In this document: positions 23,643 to 32,220 of the stretch, piece after piece
How the letters are laid out: each line of letters opens with the position of its first letter
Numbering within the stretch: position 1 is the first letter of the stretch
Position numbers and translations under genes: made by a program
DNA from: Candidatus Microbacterium stercoravium
Lineage (GTDB): Bacteria > Actinomycetota > Actinomycetes > Actinomycetales > Microbacteriaceae
Reading direction: 5' to 3'
Assembly (NCBI GenBank): GCA_019117025.1
Contig: DXAM01000069.1
Coordinates: forward strand, 1-43,186
Length of the DNA: 43,186 bases
Notes under the pieces: generated by a model
What the model saw: only the letters and a program-made list of their open reading frames with translations
Databases searched by the model: none
What the model was told of the DNA's origin: nothing

Positions 23643-25679
23643 ATGACGAACCCCACCGTCGCAGACCTCATCAGCCGGTCGAACCGCCTCGGTTCCGACC
23701 CCAAGAACACCAACTACGCCGGCGGCAACACGTCGGCCAAGGGCACCGAGACCGACCCGGTCACCGGCGAGCCCGTCGAGCTGCTCTGGGTCAAGGGATC
23801 CGGCGGAGACCTCGGCACGCTCAAGGAGTCCGGCCTCGCCGCGCTGCGCCTCGACCGCATGCGTGCGCTCGTGAACGTCTACCCCGGCATCGACCGCGAA
23901 GACGAGATGGTCGCCGCGTTCGACTACTGCCTGCACGGCAAGGGCGGCGCGGCCCCGTCGATCGACACGGCGATGCACGGCCTCGTCGACGCGGCCCACG
24001 TCGACCACCTGCACCCCGACTCGGGCATCGCCATCGCGACGGCCGCAGACGGCGAGGAGCTCACGAAGAAGATCTTCGGCGACAAGGTCGTCTGGGTTCC
24101 GTGGCGCCGCCCCGGCTTCCAGCTGGGTCTCGACATCGCCGAGATCAAGAAGGCCAACCCGCAGGCCGTCGGCACCATCCTCGGCGGCCACGGCATCACC
24201 GCCTGGGGCGACACGTCGGAGGAGTCGGAGAAGAACTCCCTCTGGATCATCGAGACGGCTGCGGCGTACATCGCCGAGAACGGCAAGAAGGATCCGTTCG
24301 GCGCGGTGCGCCCCGGATACGAGGCGCTCGCCGAGGCGGAGCGTCGCGCGAAGGCCGCCGCGATCGCTGCGACCGTGCGCGGCATCGCGTCACAGGACGC
24401 CCCCATGGTCGGGCACTTCACCGATGCGCCGGTCGTCACCGACTTCCTCGCCAGTGAGCGCGCCCCCGAGCTCGCCGCACTCGGCACCAGCTGCCCCGAC
24501 CACTTCCTGCGCACCAAGGTCAAGCCGCTGATCCTGGACCTGCCGGCCGACGCGTCGGTCGAAGACACGATCGCGCGTCTCAAGGAGCTGCACGAGGAGT
24601 ACCGCGCCGACTACGCCGCGTACTACGACGCGTACGCGACCGACGACAGCCCGGCGATGCGCGGTGCGGATCCCCTCATCGTGCTGGTGCCCGGCGTCGG
24701 CATGTTCAGCTACGGCAAGAACAAGCAGACCGCCCGCGTCGCCGGCGAGTTCTACATCAATGCCATCAACGTGATGCGCGGTGCGGAGTCGCTCTCGACC
24801 TACGCACCGATCTCCGATGAGGAGAAGTTCCGCATCGAGTACTGGGCCCTCGAAGAGGCCAAGCTGCAGCGTCTGCCGAAGCCGAAGACCCACCAGGGCC
24901 GCATCGCCTTCGTCACGGGCGCCGCGTCGGGCATCGGCAAGGCGATCGCCACCCGTCTGGCGAACGAGGGCGCGTGCGTCGTCATCGCCGACCTCGACCT
25001 CGAGAAGGCCCAGGCCGCCGCAGCCGAGCTCGGAAACTCCGATGTCGCCATCGGCGTTGCGGCGAACGTGGCCGACGAAGCGGCCGTGAAGGCTGCGGTC
25101 GACGAGGCGGTCCTCGCCTTCGGCGGCCTCGACCTCGTGGTGAACAACGCGGGCCTGTCGCTGTCGAAGCCCCTTCTCGAGACCACCGAGAAGGACTGGG
25201 ACCTGCAGCACGACGTCATGGCGAAGGGCTCCTTCCTCGTGTCGAAGGCCGCGGCCCGCGTGCTCATCGACCAGCGCCTCGGCGGAGACGTGATCTACAT
25301 CTCCTCGAAGAACTCGGTCTTCGCGGGCCCGAACAACATCGCGTACTCGGCGACGAAGGCCGACCAGGCCCACCAGGTTCGCCTGCTGGCCGTCGAGCTC
25401 GGCGAGCACGGCGTGCGCGTGAACGGCATCAACCCCGATGGCGTCGTGCGCGGGTCGGGCATCTTCTCGTCGGGCTGGGGCGCGAACCGCGCCGCCACCT
25501 ACGGCGTGAAGGAAGAGGACCTCGGTCAGTTCTACGCGAACCGCACGATCCTCAAGCGCGAGGTCGTTCCCGAGAACGTCGCCGACGCCGTGTACGTGCT
25601 GACGGGCCCCGAGCTCAGTCGCACGACCGGCCTGCACATCCCGGTCGACTCGGGCGTCGCCCAGGCGTTCGTCCGCTGA
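23643..25679 (+). CDS. rhaEW: Bifunctional rhamnulose-1-phosphate aldolase / lactaldehyde dehydrogenase
   Basis: A 678-residue fusion. The N-terminal class II aldolase domain (about residues 1-400) has zinc-site histidines in HVDHLHPDSG and GGHGITAWGD; it cleaves L-rhamnulose 1-phosphate to dihydroxyacetone phosphate and L-lactaldehyde. The C-terminal SDR domain (from about 418) has TGAASGIGKA, VVNNAG, a catalytic Ser in YISSKNS and Tyr-Lys in YSATKAD; it would oxidise lactaldehyde to lactate. This architecture matches the RhaEW/YuxG type. The ATG at 23643 is preceded by AAGGAT. rhaB follows 140 bases later after a hairpin. Confidence 0.92.
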   Translation: MTNPTVADLISRSNRLGSDPKNTNYAGGNTSAKGTETDPVTGEPVELLWVKGSGGDLGTLKESGLAALRLDRMRALVNVYPGIDREDEMVAAFDYCLHGKGGAAPSIDTAMHGLVDAAHVDHLHPDSGIAIATAADGEELTKKIFGDKVVWVPWRRPGFQLGLDIAEIKKANPQAVGTILGGHGITAWGDTSEESEKNSLWIIETAAAYIAENGKKDPFGAVRPGYEALAEAERRAKAAAIAATVRGIASQDAPMVGHFTDAPVVTDFLASERAPELAALGTSCPDHFLRTKVKPLILDLPADASVEDTIARLKELHEEYRADYAAYYDAYATDDSPAMRGADPLIVLVPGVGMFSYGKNKQTARVAGEFYINAINVMRGAESLSTYAPISDEEKFRIEYWALEEAKLQRLPKPKTHQGRIAFVTGAASGIGKAIATRLANEGACVVIADLDLEKAQAAAAELGNSDVAIGVAANVADEAAVKAAVDEAVLAFGGLDLVVNNAGLSLSKPLLETTEKDWDLQHDVMAKGSFLVSKAAARVLIDQRLGGDVIYISSKNSVFAGPNNIAYSATKADQAHQVRLLAVELGEHGVRVNGINPDGVVRGSGIFSSGWGANRAATYGVKEEDLGQFYANRTILKREVVPENVADAVYVLTGPELSRTTGLHIPVDSGVAQAFVR

Positions 25680-25691
25680 TCTCGCTGTCGT

Positions 25692-25728
25692 GTGCGGGCG
25701 CGGGCCCCGATCGGGTCCGCGCACGCAC
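25692..25728 (+). terminator. Hairpin between rhaEW and rhaB
   Basis: GTGCGGGCGCGGGCCC and GGGTCCGCGCACGCAC form a 16-bp stem with two mismatches around a five-base loop, 12 bases after the rhaEW stop. It could be a terminator or a partial attenuator that lowers rhaB expression, as no clear promoter is seen in the 90 bases that remain before rhaB. Confidence 0.55.
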
Positions 25729-25819
25729 AACGACGGCAGATCCGACGCAGATCGGCCGGTCGGGGGCTCAGAGCCCCGGTCTGCTCGGTCTGTGCCGTAC
25801 TCATGCATCTGGAGACAAC

Positions 25820-27223
25820 ATGAACTCAGTCGCCGCCATCGACCTCGGCGCCACCAGCGGCCGCGTGATCGTCGGACGCTTCACGGGCGGGTCCATCGAG
25901 ATGGAGACCGTCGGCCGCTTCGCGAACGACCCGATCATGACGCCGGGCGGTCTGCAGTGGGATCTCATGGCGCTGTACCGCGGCGTCACCGAGGGCCTCC
26001 GCGAGGCGTTCCGCGTCGCACCCGACATCTCGTCGATCGGCATCGACTCGTGGGCGGTCGACTACGCGCTGCTGCGCGGCGACCGCATGCTCGGCACGCC
26101 GTTCCACTACCGCGACGAGCGCACCGCGCAGGGCGTGGAGGACGTGCACCGGATCGCGAGCTTCGAAGAGCTCTACCGCCGCAACGGCCTGCAGTTCCTC
26201 CCGTTCAACACGCTCTACCAGCTCGCGTGCGAGCGCGGTGTGATCGATGCGGCTGACGCCATGCTGCTCGTTCCCGACCTGTTCGCCTGGCTGCTGACGG
26301 GCGAGAAGGTCGCCGAGCGCACGAACGCGTCGACGACCGGCCTGCTCGACGTGTCGACGAAGCAGTGGGACACGACGCTCGCCGAGCGCCTCGGCGTCTC
26401 GGAGCGCCTGCTGCCGCGTCTCGTGGATCCGGGCGAGCGCATCGGCGATCTCCTCCCGCGCGTCGCGAAGGAGCTGGGCGGATCCGCGCCCGTCGTCGCC
26501 GTCGGATCCCACGACACCGCCTCGGCGGTTGTCGCCGTGCCGATGCGTGCCGACCGCGCCGCGTACATCTCGTGCGGCACGTGGGGCCTCGTGGGCGTCG
26601 AGACGCGCGAACCGGTGCTGACCGACGCCGCGCGCGAGCACAACTTCACCAACGAGGGCGGCGCGTTCGGCCGCACCCGGTTCCTGCACAACGTCATGGG
26701 ATTGTGGCTGCTGAGCGAGACCATCCGCGAATGGGAGCGCGAGTCGGACGAGACGATCGACCTGCCGGCGCTCCTCGCCGAGGCCGCCGGTGTCGACGCG
26801 CCCGTGGGGATCTTCGACGCCAACGACCCCGTCTTCATGCCGCCCGGTGACATGCCGGGCCGCATCTCGGCGTGGCTGGCCGAGCATGATCAGCCGGTCC
26901 CCGCCACCCGCGCGGAGTTCGCACGCTCGATCGTCGAGAGCCTCGCGGAGGCGTTCGCGGGCGCCGTTCGCACCGCGAGCGAGCTGTCGGGGATCCCGGT
27001 GGAGACGATCCATATCGTGGGCGGCGGGTCCCTCAACGAGCTGCTCTGCCAGCTGACCGCCGACCGCGCGGGCGTGCCCGTCGAAGCGGGCCCCGTCGAG
27101 GCGACCGCGATCGGCAACCTGCTCGTGCAGGGCCGGGCGGCGGGCTTCATCGAGGGCGACCTCGACGACCTGCGGCGCGAGGTCGCTCGGGCGTTCCCGC
27201 CCCGGCGCTACGCGCCGGCCTGA
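25820..27223 (+). CDS. rhaB: Rhamnulokinase
   Basis: A 467-residue FGGY-family carbohydrate kinase that phosphorylates L-rhamnulose at C1. The N-terminal phosphate loop reads AIDLGATSGRV. The RhaB-typical active-site region is SIGIDSWAVDYALL near residue 75. SCGTWGLVGVE and the NEGGAFGRTRFLHN segment lie in the second half, and the adenosine motif is IHIVGGGSLNELLCQLTA. The ATG at 25820 follows GGAG. Its product feeds the aldolase encoded upstream. A strong bidirectional terminator follows. Confidence 0.95.
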   Translation: MNSVAAIDLGATSGRVIVGRFTGGSIEMETVGRFANDPIMTPGGLQWDLMALYRGVTEGLREAFRVAPDISSIGIDSWAVDYALLRGDRMLGTPFHYRDERTAQGVEDVHRIASFEELYRRNGLQFLPFNTLYQLACERGVIDAADAMLLVPDLFAWLLTGEKVAERTNASTTGLLDVSTKQWDTTLAERLGVSERLLPRLVDPGERIGDLLPRVAKELGGSAPVVAVGSHDTASAVVAVPMRADRAAYISCGTWGLVGVETREPVLTDAAREHNFTNEGGAFGRTRFLHNVMGLWLLSETIREWERESDETIDLPALLAEAAGVDAPVGIFDANDPVFMPPGDMPGRISAWLAEHDQPVPATRAEFARSIVESLAEAFAGAVRTASELSGIPVETIHIVGGGSLNELLCQLTADRAGVPVEAGPVEATAIGNLLVQGRAAGFIEGDLDDLRREVARAFPPRRYAPA

Positions 27224-27228
27224 GCGAC

Positions 27229-27276
27229 GAACGGCTGTGGGGCGGGTGCCGATCTGCATCCGCCCCACAGCCGTTC
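27229..27276. terminator. Bidirectional terminator between rhaB and aztD
   Basis: GAACGGCTGTGGGGCGG and CCGCCCCACAGCCGTTC are a perfect 17-bp inverted repeat with a 14-base loop. It lies five bases after rhaB and eight bases after the aztD stop on the other strand. Confidence 0.88.
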
Positions 27277-27284
27277 CTTCGTGG

Positions 27285-28490
27285 CTACAGGTTGACCGCG
27301 ACCTCGTTCGGGAGCGAGGAGAGCTCCTCGCCCTCCGCGAGGATGTCGCCCGTGGTCAGGTCGACCGAGACGAGCCGCTGGCCGTCGACGTCGGTGACGT
27401 ACGCGACGTCGCCCGCGGTGATCATGCCGGGGTGCGGCGTCTGCCAGTCATCCGGTCCTTCCCACGGGTCGACGATCGGGAACTCGTCGTCCGTGAACTC
27501 GCCCGTCGCCGGGTCGAGCGAGTGGATCGCGCCATCGGTGCCGAGCATGAAGAACAGCCCGCCGGGCCCGCGCCCCGCGCCGCGCCACGTGAACTCGACG
27601 TCGCCGAGGTCCTGCACCGTGTAGGTCTCGTTCGCGGTGTCGATGAGCGCGATGCTGTTCAGCAGGTATCCCTCGTCGTCGGGATCGTTCTTGTAGTCGC
27701 CGACGACGATCGGGTCGTCCTCCGCGACGTAGGCGTTGCCCATGCGCCCGAAGTCGTCCGGCGCGTCGAGCTTCAGGAACTCGCCGTCTTTGAACAGCAG
27801 TGCGCCGTTCTGGCAGCCGAACACGGCGACCTCGTCGGCCGCGGTGCCCTCGCCGTGGATCTCGGGGCACTGATCGGAGATCGCGAGCTCGTGGTAGTGG
27901 TCGTCGTGCGGTTCGAGCGCGACGGCGCCCGAGCGGCTGTCGGCCGTGCCGACCGTCGTGACGAGCGTGCCGTCGGCGAGCACGATCGAGACGCCGTGAT
28001 GCGGTGCCTCCGACTCGTACTGGCGCACCTCCGGCAGCGCGCCGTCGGATTCGAGCAGCGCGTCGGTGTCGAAGATCGTCGTCTCGCCCCAGCCGTCCGA
28101 GAACAGCACGGTCTTGTCGGCGTGGCGCACGACGTGGCCCGCGGCGTCGGCCTCGAACACGGTGTCGGTCAGCGCGGGCGCCGCGGTGTCGAGCACCTGG
28201 AAGCCCTCGGCGGTCGTCACGAGCACGTGGCGTCCGTCGCCGACGGGGTTCACGCGCGTGAAGTCGTCGGATGGGAACGTCTCGATCAGCTCGAGAGTGT
28301 CGGCGTCGAGCACTCCCACCTCTCCGTCGAGCGAGACAGCGATGCGGGAGCCGGCGGTCACGTCGGCGGGCGCCTCGGCAGCGGATCCTGCGGACGCGTC
28401 GTCGGGGGAGGCGTCTGTCGCGCACCCCGCGGCGAGGAGTGCGACGGCGGCGAGGGAGCCGCCGGCGAGGAGTCGGTTTCGGTTGGTCAT
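27285..28490 (-). CDS. aztD: Zinc metallochaperone AztD (lipoprotein)
   Basis: A 401-residue secreted lipoprotein with lipobox LAAGC (Cys near residue 23). The rest is a beta-propeller-like protein, rich in short repeats of the type VLDADTLELIETF. The AztD-typical zinc region is PHDDHYHELAISDQCPEIHG, with several His, an Asp and one Cys. A second Cys in VFGCQNGAL could form a disulfide. AztD-type chaperones hand zinc to the binding protein AztC outside the cytoplasmic membrane. The ATG at 28490 overlaps the aztC stop (ATGA) and is preceded by AGAAAGGA inside aztC, so it is the last gene of the zinc operon. Length and context fit the family. Confidence 0.82.
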   Translation of the reverse strand: MTNRNRLLAGGSLAAVALLAAGCATDASPDDASAGSAAEAPADVTAGSRIAVSLDGEVGVLDADTLELIETFPSDDFTRVNPVGDGRHVLVTTAEGFQVLDTAAPALTDTVFEADAAGHVVRHADKTVLFSDGWGETTIFDTDALLESDGALPEVRQYESEAPHHGVSIVLADGTLVTTVGTADSRSGAVALEPHDDHYHELAISDQCPEIHGEGTAADEVAVFGCQNGALLFKDGEFLKLDAPDDFGRMGNAYVAEDDPIVVGDYKNDPDDEGYLLNSIALIDTANETYTVQDLGDVEFTWRGAGRGPGGLFFMLGTDGAIHSLDPATGEFTDDEFPIVDPWEGPDDWQTPHPGMITAGDVAYVTDVDGQRLVSVDLTTGDILAEGEELSSLPNEVAVNL

Positions 28491-29407
28491 GATGTCCTTT
28501 CTGCGGTCAGACCAGTGGTGATGCGCTCGGTGTTCTCGCGCATCATGGAGAGGTAGGTGTCGGCGCCGCCGCCCGATGCGGTCAGCGACTCGGTGAACAG
28601 CTCGATCACCTCGACATCGATGTGCGCCTCGGAGCGCAGCACCTGCATCAGGCGGTCGGGCTGCGAGGACTCGGCGAAGATCGCGGGCACGCCGCTCGAA
28701 TCGATCGCGGTGGCGAGCTCGTCGAGGTCGGCCGCGGAGGGGGAGGCGAGCGTGGTGCCGCCCGGAACCGCGGCCCCGATGACCTCGAAATCGAAACGGT
28801 CGGCGAGGTAGCCGAACACGTGGTGATTGGTCACGAGCGCGCGGTGCTCGCTCGGGATCCGTGCGAACGCGTCGGACATCTCAGCGTCCAGCTCGTCGAG
28901 CTGCTCCCGGTACGCCGCAGCATTCGCCGCGACGTCGATGCCGATCTCGTCGAGCTGTGCCTCGAGCGCGTCGACGACGTCGATCATGCGTCCGGGGTCC
29001 GTCCAGAAATGCGGATCCGCGCCGTTCGACGCATCGGCGTAGGGGAGGGTCTCGAGATGGTCGGCGGCGACGAACCGCGGCGCCCCGGCGTCGGCGGCCG
29101 ACTCGAGGTGCTGCTCGATGCCCTCCTCGAGGTCGAGGCCGTTCGAGATCACGAGATCTGCCGACTGCAGCGCAGCCGCCTGCTGCGCCGAGATCTCGAA
29201 CGAGTGCGGATCGGCGTTCGGCTTCATCAGCGTTGTGACCTCGGCGGCATCGCCGATCAGCTCGTTCGCAACGTCGCCCAGGATGTTGGTCGTCACGACG
29301 ACGCGCGGATCGTCGCCGCCGTCGGCTGCGGCGCACCCGGCCAGGCCGAGCGCGCACGCGACGGCGAGGGCGGACGCGCGCAGGCGCATGCCGGTGCGCC
29401 GCCTCAT
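28487..29407 (-). CDS. aztC: Zinc ABC transporter substrate-binding lipoprotein
   Basis: A 306-residue cluster A-I metal-binding receptor (ZnuA/AztC type). The lipobox is LAGC (Cys near residue 24). Candidate metal ligands are the His in NADPHSFE, the His in DPHFWTDP and the His pair in TNHHVFGYLADRF; the fourth position is in the FAESSQPDRL region. The loop between the first two ligands is short and lacks the His-rich stretch found in many ZnuA proteins, which agrees with supply by an AztD chaperone. The ATG at 29407 overlaps the upstream stop (ATGA); an internal Met six codons later would still leave a signal peptide. Manganese binding is possible, but AztD neighbours favour zinc. Confidence 0.86.
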   Translation of the reverse strand: MRRRTGMRLRASALAVACALGLAGCAAADGGDDPRVVVTTNILGDVANELIGDAAEVTTLMKPNADPHSFEISAQQAAALQSADLVISNGLDLEEGIEQHLESAADAGAPRFVAADHLETLPYADASNGADPHFWTDPGRMIDVVDALEAQLDEIGIDVAANAAAYREQLDELDAEMSDAFARIPSEHRALVTNHHVFGYLADRFDFEVIGAAVPGGTTLASPSAADLDELATAIDSSGVPAIFAESSQPDRLMQVLRSEAHIDVEVIELFTESLTASGGGADTYLSMMRENTERITTGLTAERTS

Positions 29408-30585
29408 CGTCCGACCACCGTCGAGAAGGCGAGCCCGGCCTCGGGCGTGAGCTTGCGAGCGATGCGCGCGTCGTCGGCGTAGTCGATCTCGTAGACCGTT
29501 CCCGACGACGGCACCGAGACGTAGGCGCGCTGCGCGTCGACGACGAGCGTCGAGCCCTCATCCGCGATCGGCTCGGTGGCTCCGCGCTCGGATCCGTCGT
29601 CGCCGAAGACCCGCACGCGCCCGTCGGAGTCGAGCGCGACGACGCTGGCCTCGGCGTCGTCCGCGGCCGCGACATCGGTGAGCGAGGCGTCGACCTCGGT
29701 CCGAGTCCACGTGCGGGTGCGGGTATCGAGCAGCCAGAACGCGCTCTCTCCCGAGAGCCCGGCCACGGTGGGCCGTCCCTCCCGACCGGCGAACCCCTGC
29801 GTGCGCGGCGCGTCGTCGGGGTAGGGGATGCGCTCGAACTCGACGGGGCCCGCATCGGTCGTCGCGAGCAGGGCGCCGTCGGCACAGCCGATCGCCGTGC
29901 CGACGCGCGTGGCGATCGCGCCCGACGGATCCGCGCAGTCGGCGGTCTCGCCGGTCTTCTCGCCGGCGTCGTCGTAGACGACCGCCGTATCGCCGGCGGC
30001 GACGATCGCGTAGTTGCCGGCGGGCGCGACGACGCCCGATGCCGCACCTGTGTCGAGGCGGAACCATTCGGCGATCTCGCCCTCGTCGAGCGCGGCCATG
30101 TCGAGCGCGACCGCCGTGCCGTCGGAGAAGAACAGGCCCGTCGCCCCGCGGGTCGACAGCGGCGGTGTCGCAACGGCGACAGGGCCCTCGCCCGGCACGG
30201 ATCCTTCGAGGGCCGGCTCGCCGCGATAGAAATGGAAGTGGTCGCCGTGGTCCCAGCTCCAGGCGCCGCCGTCGACGATGTCGACGCCGTCGGTCGTCGT
30301 GACGAAGGCGTATCGGCCGTCGCTCGCGAGTGCCGACGGCGCCCCCACGGATCCGATCGCGGACTCGTCGCCCGTGAGCAGGTCGAGGACCGCGGCATCG
30401 CCGCCCGGCGAGACCGAGAGGATCGCCGTCTGCGGTTCGCCGGTCTCCTCCGCGCCCGCGTGCGCGCCGTGATCGGAAGCGGCGGGCGTGTCCTCGGCGG
30501 GCGCGTCGGCAGGCTCTGCCGCGGCGCATCCGGCCAGCAGGAGGGCCGCGGCAGCGGCGGTGAGCGCGAATCGGAATCGGATCAT
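29404..30585 (-). CDS. AztD-like lipoprotein, second copy
   Basis: A 393-residue lipoprotein (lipobox LLAGC, Cys near 20) followed by a low-complexity linker with DHGAHAG. Then come propeller-like repeats. The segment WSWDHGDHFHFYRGEP is His/Asp-rich and recalls the family zinc region of AztD. A Cys pair occurs in TADCADPSG and AIGCADGALL, placed like the Cys pair of the downstream AztD. The two proteins are clearly diverged. It starts with an ATG overlapping the permease stop (ATGA) and overlaps aztC the same way. It could be a second zinc chaperone, a receptor for another carrier, or a store. Function beyond the family is unknown. Confidence 0.75.
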   Translation of the reverse strand: MIRFRFALTAAAAALLLAGCAAAEPADAPAEDTPAASDHGAHAGAEETGEPQTAILSVSPGGDAAVLDLLTGDESAIGSVGAPSALASDGRYAFVTTTDGVDIVDGGAWSWDHGDHFHFYRGEPALEGSVPGEGPVAVATPPLSTRGATGLFFSDGTAVALDMAALDEGEIAEWFRLDTGAASGVVAPAGNYAIVAAGDTAVVYDDAGEKTGETADCADPSGAIATRVGTAIGCADGALLATTDAGPVEFERIPYPDDAPRTQGFAGREGRPTVAGLSGESAFWLLDTRTRTWTRTEVDASLTDVAAADDAEASVVALDSDGRVRVFGDDGSERGATEPIADEGSTLVVDAQRAYVSVPSSGTVYEIDYADDARIARKLTPEAGLAFSTVVGR

Positions 30586-31487
30586 GAGGTGCTTTCTGCG
30601 ACGGGAACGGAGATCGGGGCTTCGCGCGAGAGCAGCTGCGCGAGGCGGGCGGGGCACGCTCGGGAGCGGGCGAAGCGCTCCGCGGCGCTCGCGGCGGAGC
30701 CCGATGCGGCGGCGAGGACGACGGCGGATCCGGCGATCGATGGGCCGGCGGCGGTGCCCGCGTGCCACGACAGGAGCAGGCCGATGACGACGGCCACGGT
30801 TCCGAACACGGTAGCGAGGGTCATCGTCGACCCGACCCGGCGCGTCCACCGGCCGGCCGCGACCGCCGGGGCGAGGAGCATGCCGACGACGAGCAGCGTG
30901 CCGACCGCCTGGTACGAGGCGACGACCGCGAGCGTCACGAGCCCCGTGAGCGCGATGTGCGCCAGGCGCGGCCGCAGGCCGAGCGTCTCGGCGATGCGGG
31001 AGTCGAACGCGGCCGCGACGAACGACCGGTGCAGCCGCGCCGCGATGACGAGCGTCGCCGCGAGGGCGCCGAGGAGCATCGCGAGGTCGCCGGGCGTGAT
31101 CGCGAGCACGTCGCCGAACAGCATGACGGTCGTGTCGGTGGCGAAGCTGCCGGAGTGCGACACGATGATCACGCCGAGCGAGAGCATGCCGACGAAGAGC
31201 AGGCCGATGCTCGTGTCGTACGAGAGCCGGCCGCGCCGCTGCAGCAGGCCGATCGCGCCGCTCATCACGACCGCGCTCGCCGCGGCTCCGATGACCACGG
31301 GCCAACCGGCGAGGGTGGCGATGGCGACGCCCGGGAGCATGCCGTGGCTGAACGCCTCGCCGAGGAACGCCATGCCGCGGATCACGACCCAGGTGCCCAC
31401 GACGGCGCAGATGACCGCGATGAGCACGCCGCCGACGAGCGCGCGCAGCATGAAGTCGGCGGCGAAAGGAGAGAGGAACCAGGACAC
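30582..31487 (-). CDS. aztB: Zinc ABC transporter permease
   Basis: A 301-residue ABC-3 family (ZnuB/AztB) integral membrane protein with about eight hydrophobic segments. Family features include GMAFLGEAFSHGMLPG near residue 40, the cytoplasmic-loop region that docks the ATPase, and YQAVGTLLVVGMLLAPAVAA near residue 190. The start is GTG at 31487; its Shine-Dalgarno is weak. The C-terminal tail of about 50 residues is hydrophilic and slightly longer than usual. It is the first gene of the minus-strand zinc operon and is divergent from aztA, sharing the Zur-like box. Confidence 0.87.
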   Translation of the reverse strand: MSWFLSPFAADFMLRALVGGVLIAVICAVVGTWVVIRGMAFLGEAFSHGMLPGVAIATLAGWPVVIGAAASAVVMSGAIGLLQRRGRLSYDTSIGLLFVGMLSLGVIIVSHSGSFATDTTVMLFGDVLAITPGDLAMLLGALAATLVIAARLHRSFVAAAFDSRIAETLGLRPRLAHIALTGLVTLAVVASYQAVGTLLVVGMLLAPAVAAGRWTRRVGSTMTLATVFGTVAVVIGLLLSWHAGTAAGPSIAGSAVVLAAASGSAASAAERFARSRACPARLAQLLSREAPISVPVAESTS

Positions 31488-31509
31488 AGTGAGCCAGCTT
31501 ACATGCGAA

Positions 31510-31524
31510 TGAGAATGGTTATCA
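31510..31524. promoter_or_regulatory. Zur-like box in the aztA-aztB divergent promoter
   Basis: TGAGAATGGTTATCA is a 7-1-7 dyad resembling the Fur/Zur consensus TGAAAATGATTTTCA. It lies two bases before the aztA -10 element and 23 bases before the aztB start, in the place of the -35 of aztA. Zinc-bound Zur would block both transcripts. The neighbouring zinc genes favour Zur over Fur. Confidence 0.75.
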
Positions 31525-31526
31525 CT

Positions 31527-31532
31527 TACAAT
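31527..31532 (+). promoter_or_regulatory. -10 element for leaderless aztA
   Basis: TACAAT ends six bases before the ATG at 31539, so transcription should begin at or next to the start codon. No Shine-Dalgarno is present. Confidence 0.65.
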
Positions 31533-31538
31533 AGAGTA

Positions 31539-32153
31539 ATGACATCACTGCTCCGCGCCGCCGGCGTCTGCTATTCGTATGCCGGCGCTGAGGTGCTGCA
31601 CCGCGTCGATGCGGCGCTCGCCGGGGGCGAGATCACGGCGATCGTCGGCCCGAACGGCTCGGGCAAGTCGACGCTCGTCGAGATCCTCGCGGGCGTGCGG
31701 CAGCCGACCGACGGCCGGGTCGAGCGCCGCGGCGGCGTCGCGCTCGTCGTGCAGCGGGCGCGCGTTCCGCAGACGCTGCCGATGACGGTGCGCGACGCGG
31801 TCGCGATGGGAACCTGGGGGTCGCGCACCGGGCGCCGCGAGGCCGCGCACGCCGTCGAGGTCGCCCTCGACCGCGTCGGCATGGCCGACCTTGCCGGAAG
31901 GTCGCTGCACGCCCTGTCGGGCGGTCAGCGGCAGCGCGCCCTTGTGGCGCAGGGGATCGCGCGCGACGCCGAGATCCTGCTGCTCGACGAGCCGGCGGCC
32001 GGTCTCGACGCGGCGAGCCGCGAGCGCATGCGCGAGATTCTGACGATCGAAGCGGCGTGCGGCCGCGCCGTCGGGTGGGTCACGCACGACGACGAGGATC
32101 TCGCGATCGCGGATCGCGTCGTGCACCTCGCCCACGGGCGCCGCGTCATGTGA
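31539..32153 (+). CDS. aztA: Zinc ABC transporter ATPase
   Basis: A 204-residue ABC ATPase. Walker A is GPNGSGKST near residue 38, the Q-loop is VVQRARVPQTLP, the signature is LSGGQRQRALVAQG, Walker B is ILLLDEPAAGLD and the H-loop is GWVTHDDED. It is short, ending soon after the H-loop, as is common for small metal-uptake ATPases. The ATG at 31539 fits a leaderless transcript. It is divergent from aztB and co-regulated through the Zur-like box. It powers the AztB/AztC zinc importer. Confidence 0.9.
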   Translation: MTSLLRAAGVCYSYAGAEVLHRVDAALAGGEITAIVGPNGSGKSTLVEILAGVRQPTDGRVERRGGVALVVQRARVPQTLPMTVRDAVAMGTWGSRTGRREAAHAVEVALDRVGMADLAGRSLHALSGGQRQRALVAQGIARDAEILLLDEPAAGLDAASRERMREILTIEAACGRAVGWVTHDDEDLAIADRVVHLAHGRRVM

Positions 32154-32220
32154 TCCGAGGCGTTCCCTCACAGGGTGCGGCCATAGGATGGGTGTGCCGT
32201 ACGAACGCCAGAGGAATCGC

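Noticed and set aside
32188..32220. Longer N-terminus of the six-helix membrane protein (ATG at 32188)
   Set aside because: That ATG lies inside a probable -10 element (TAGGAT, 32184), while ATG 32221 has a good Shine-Dalgarno.
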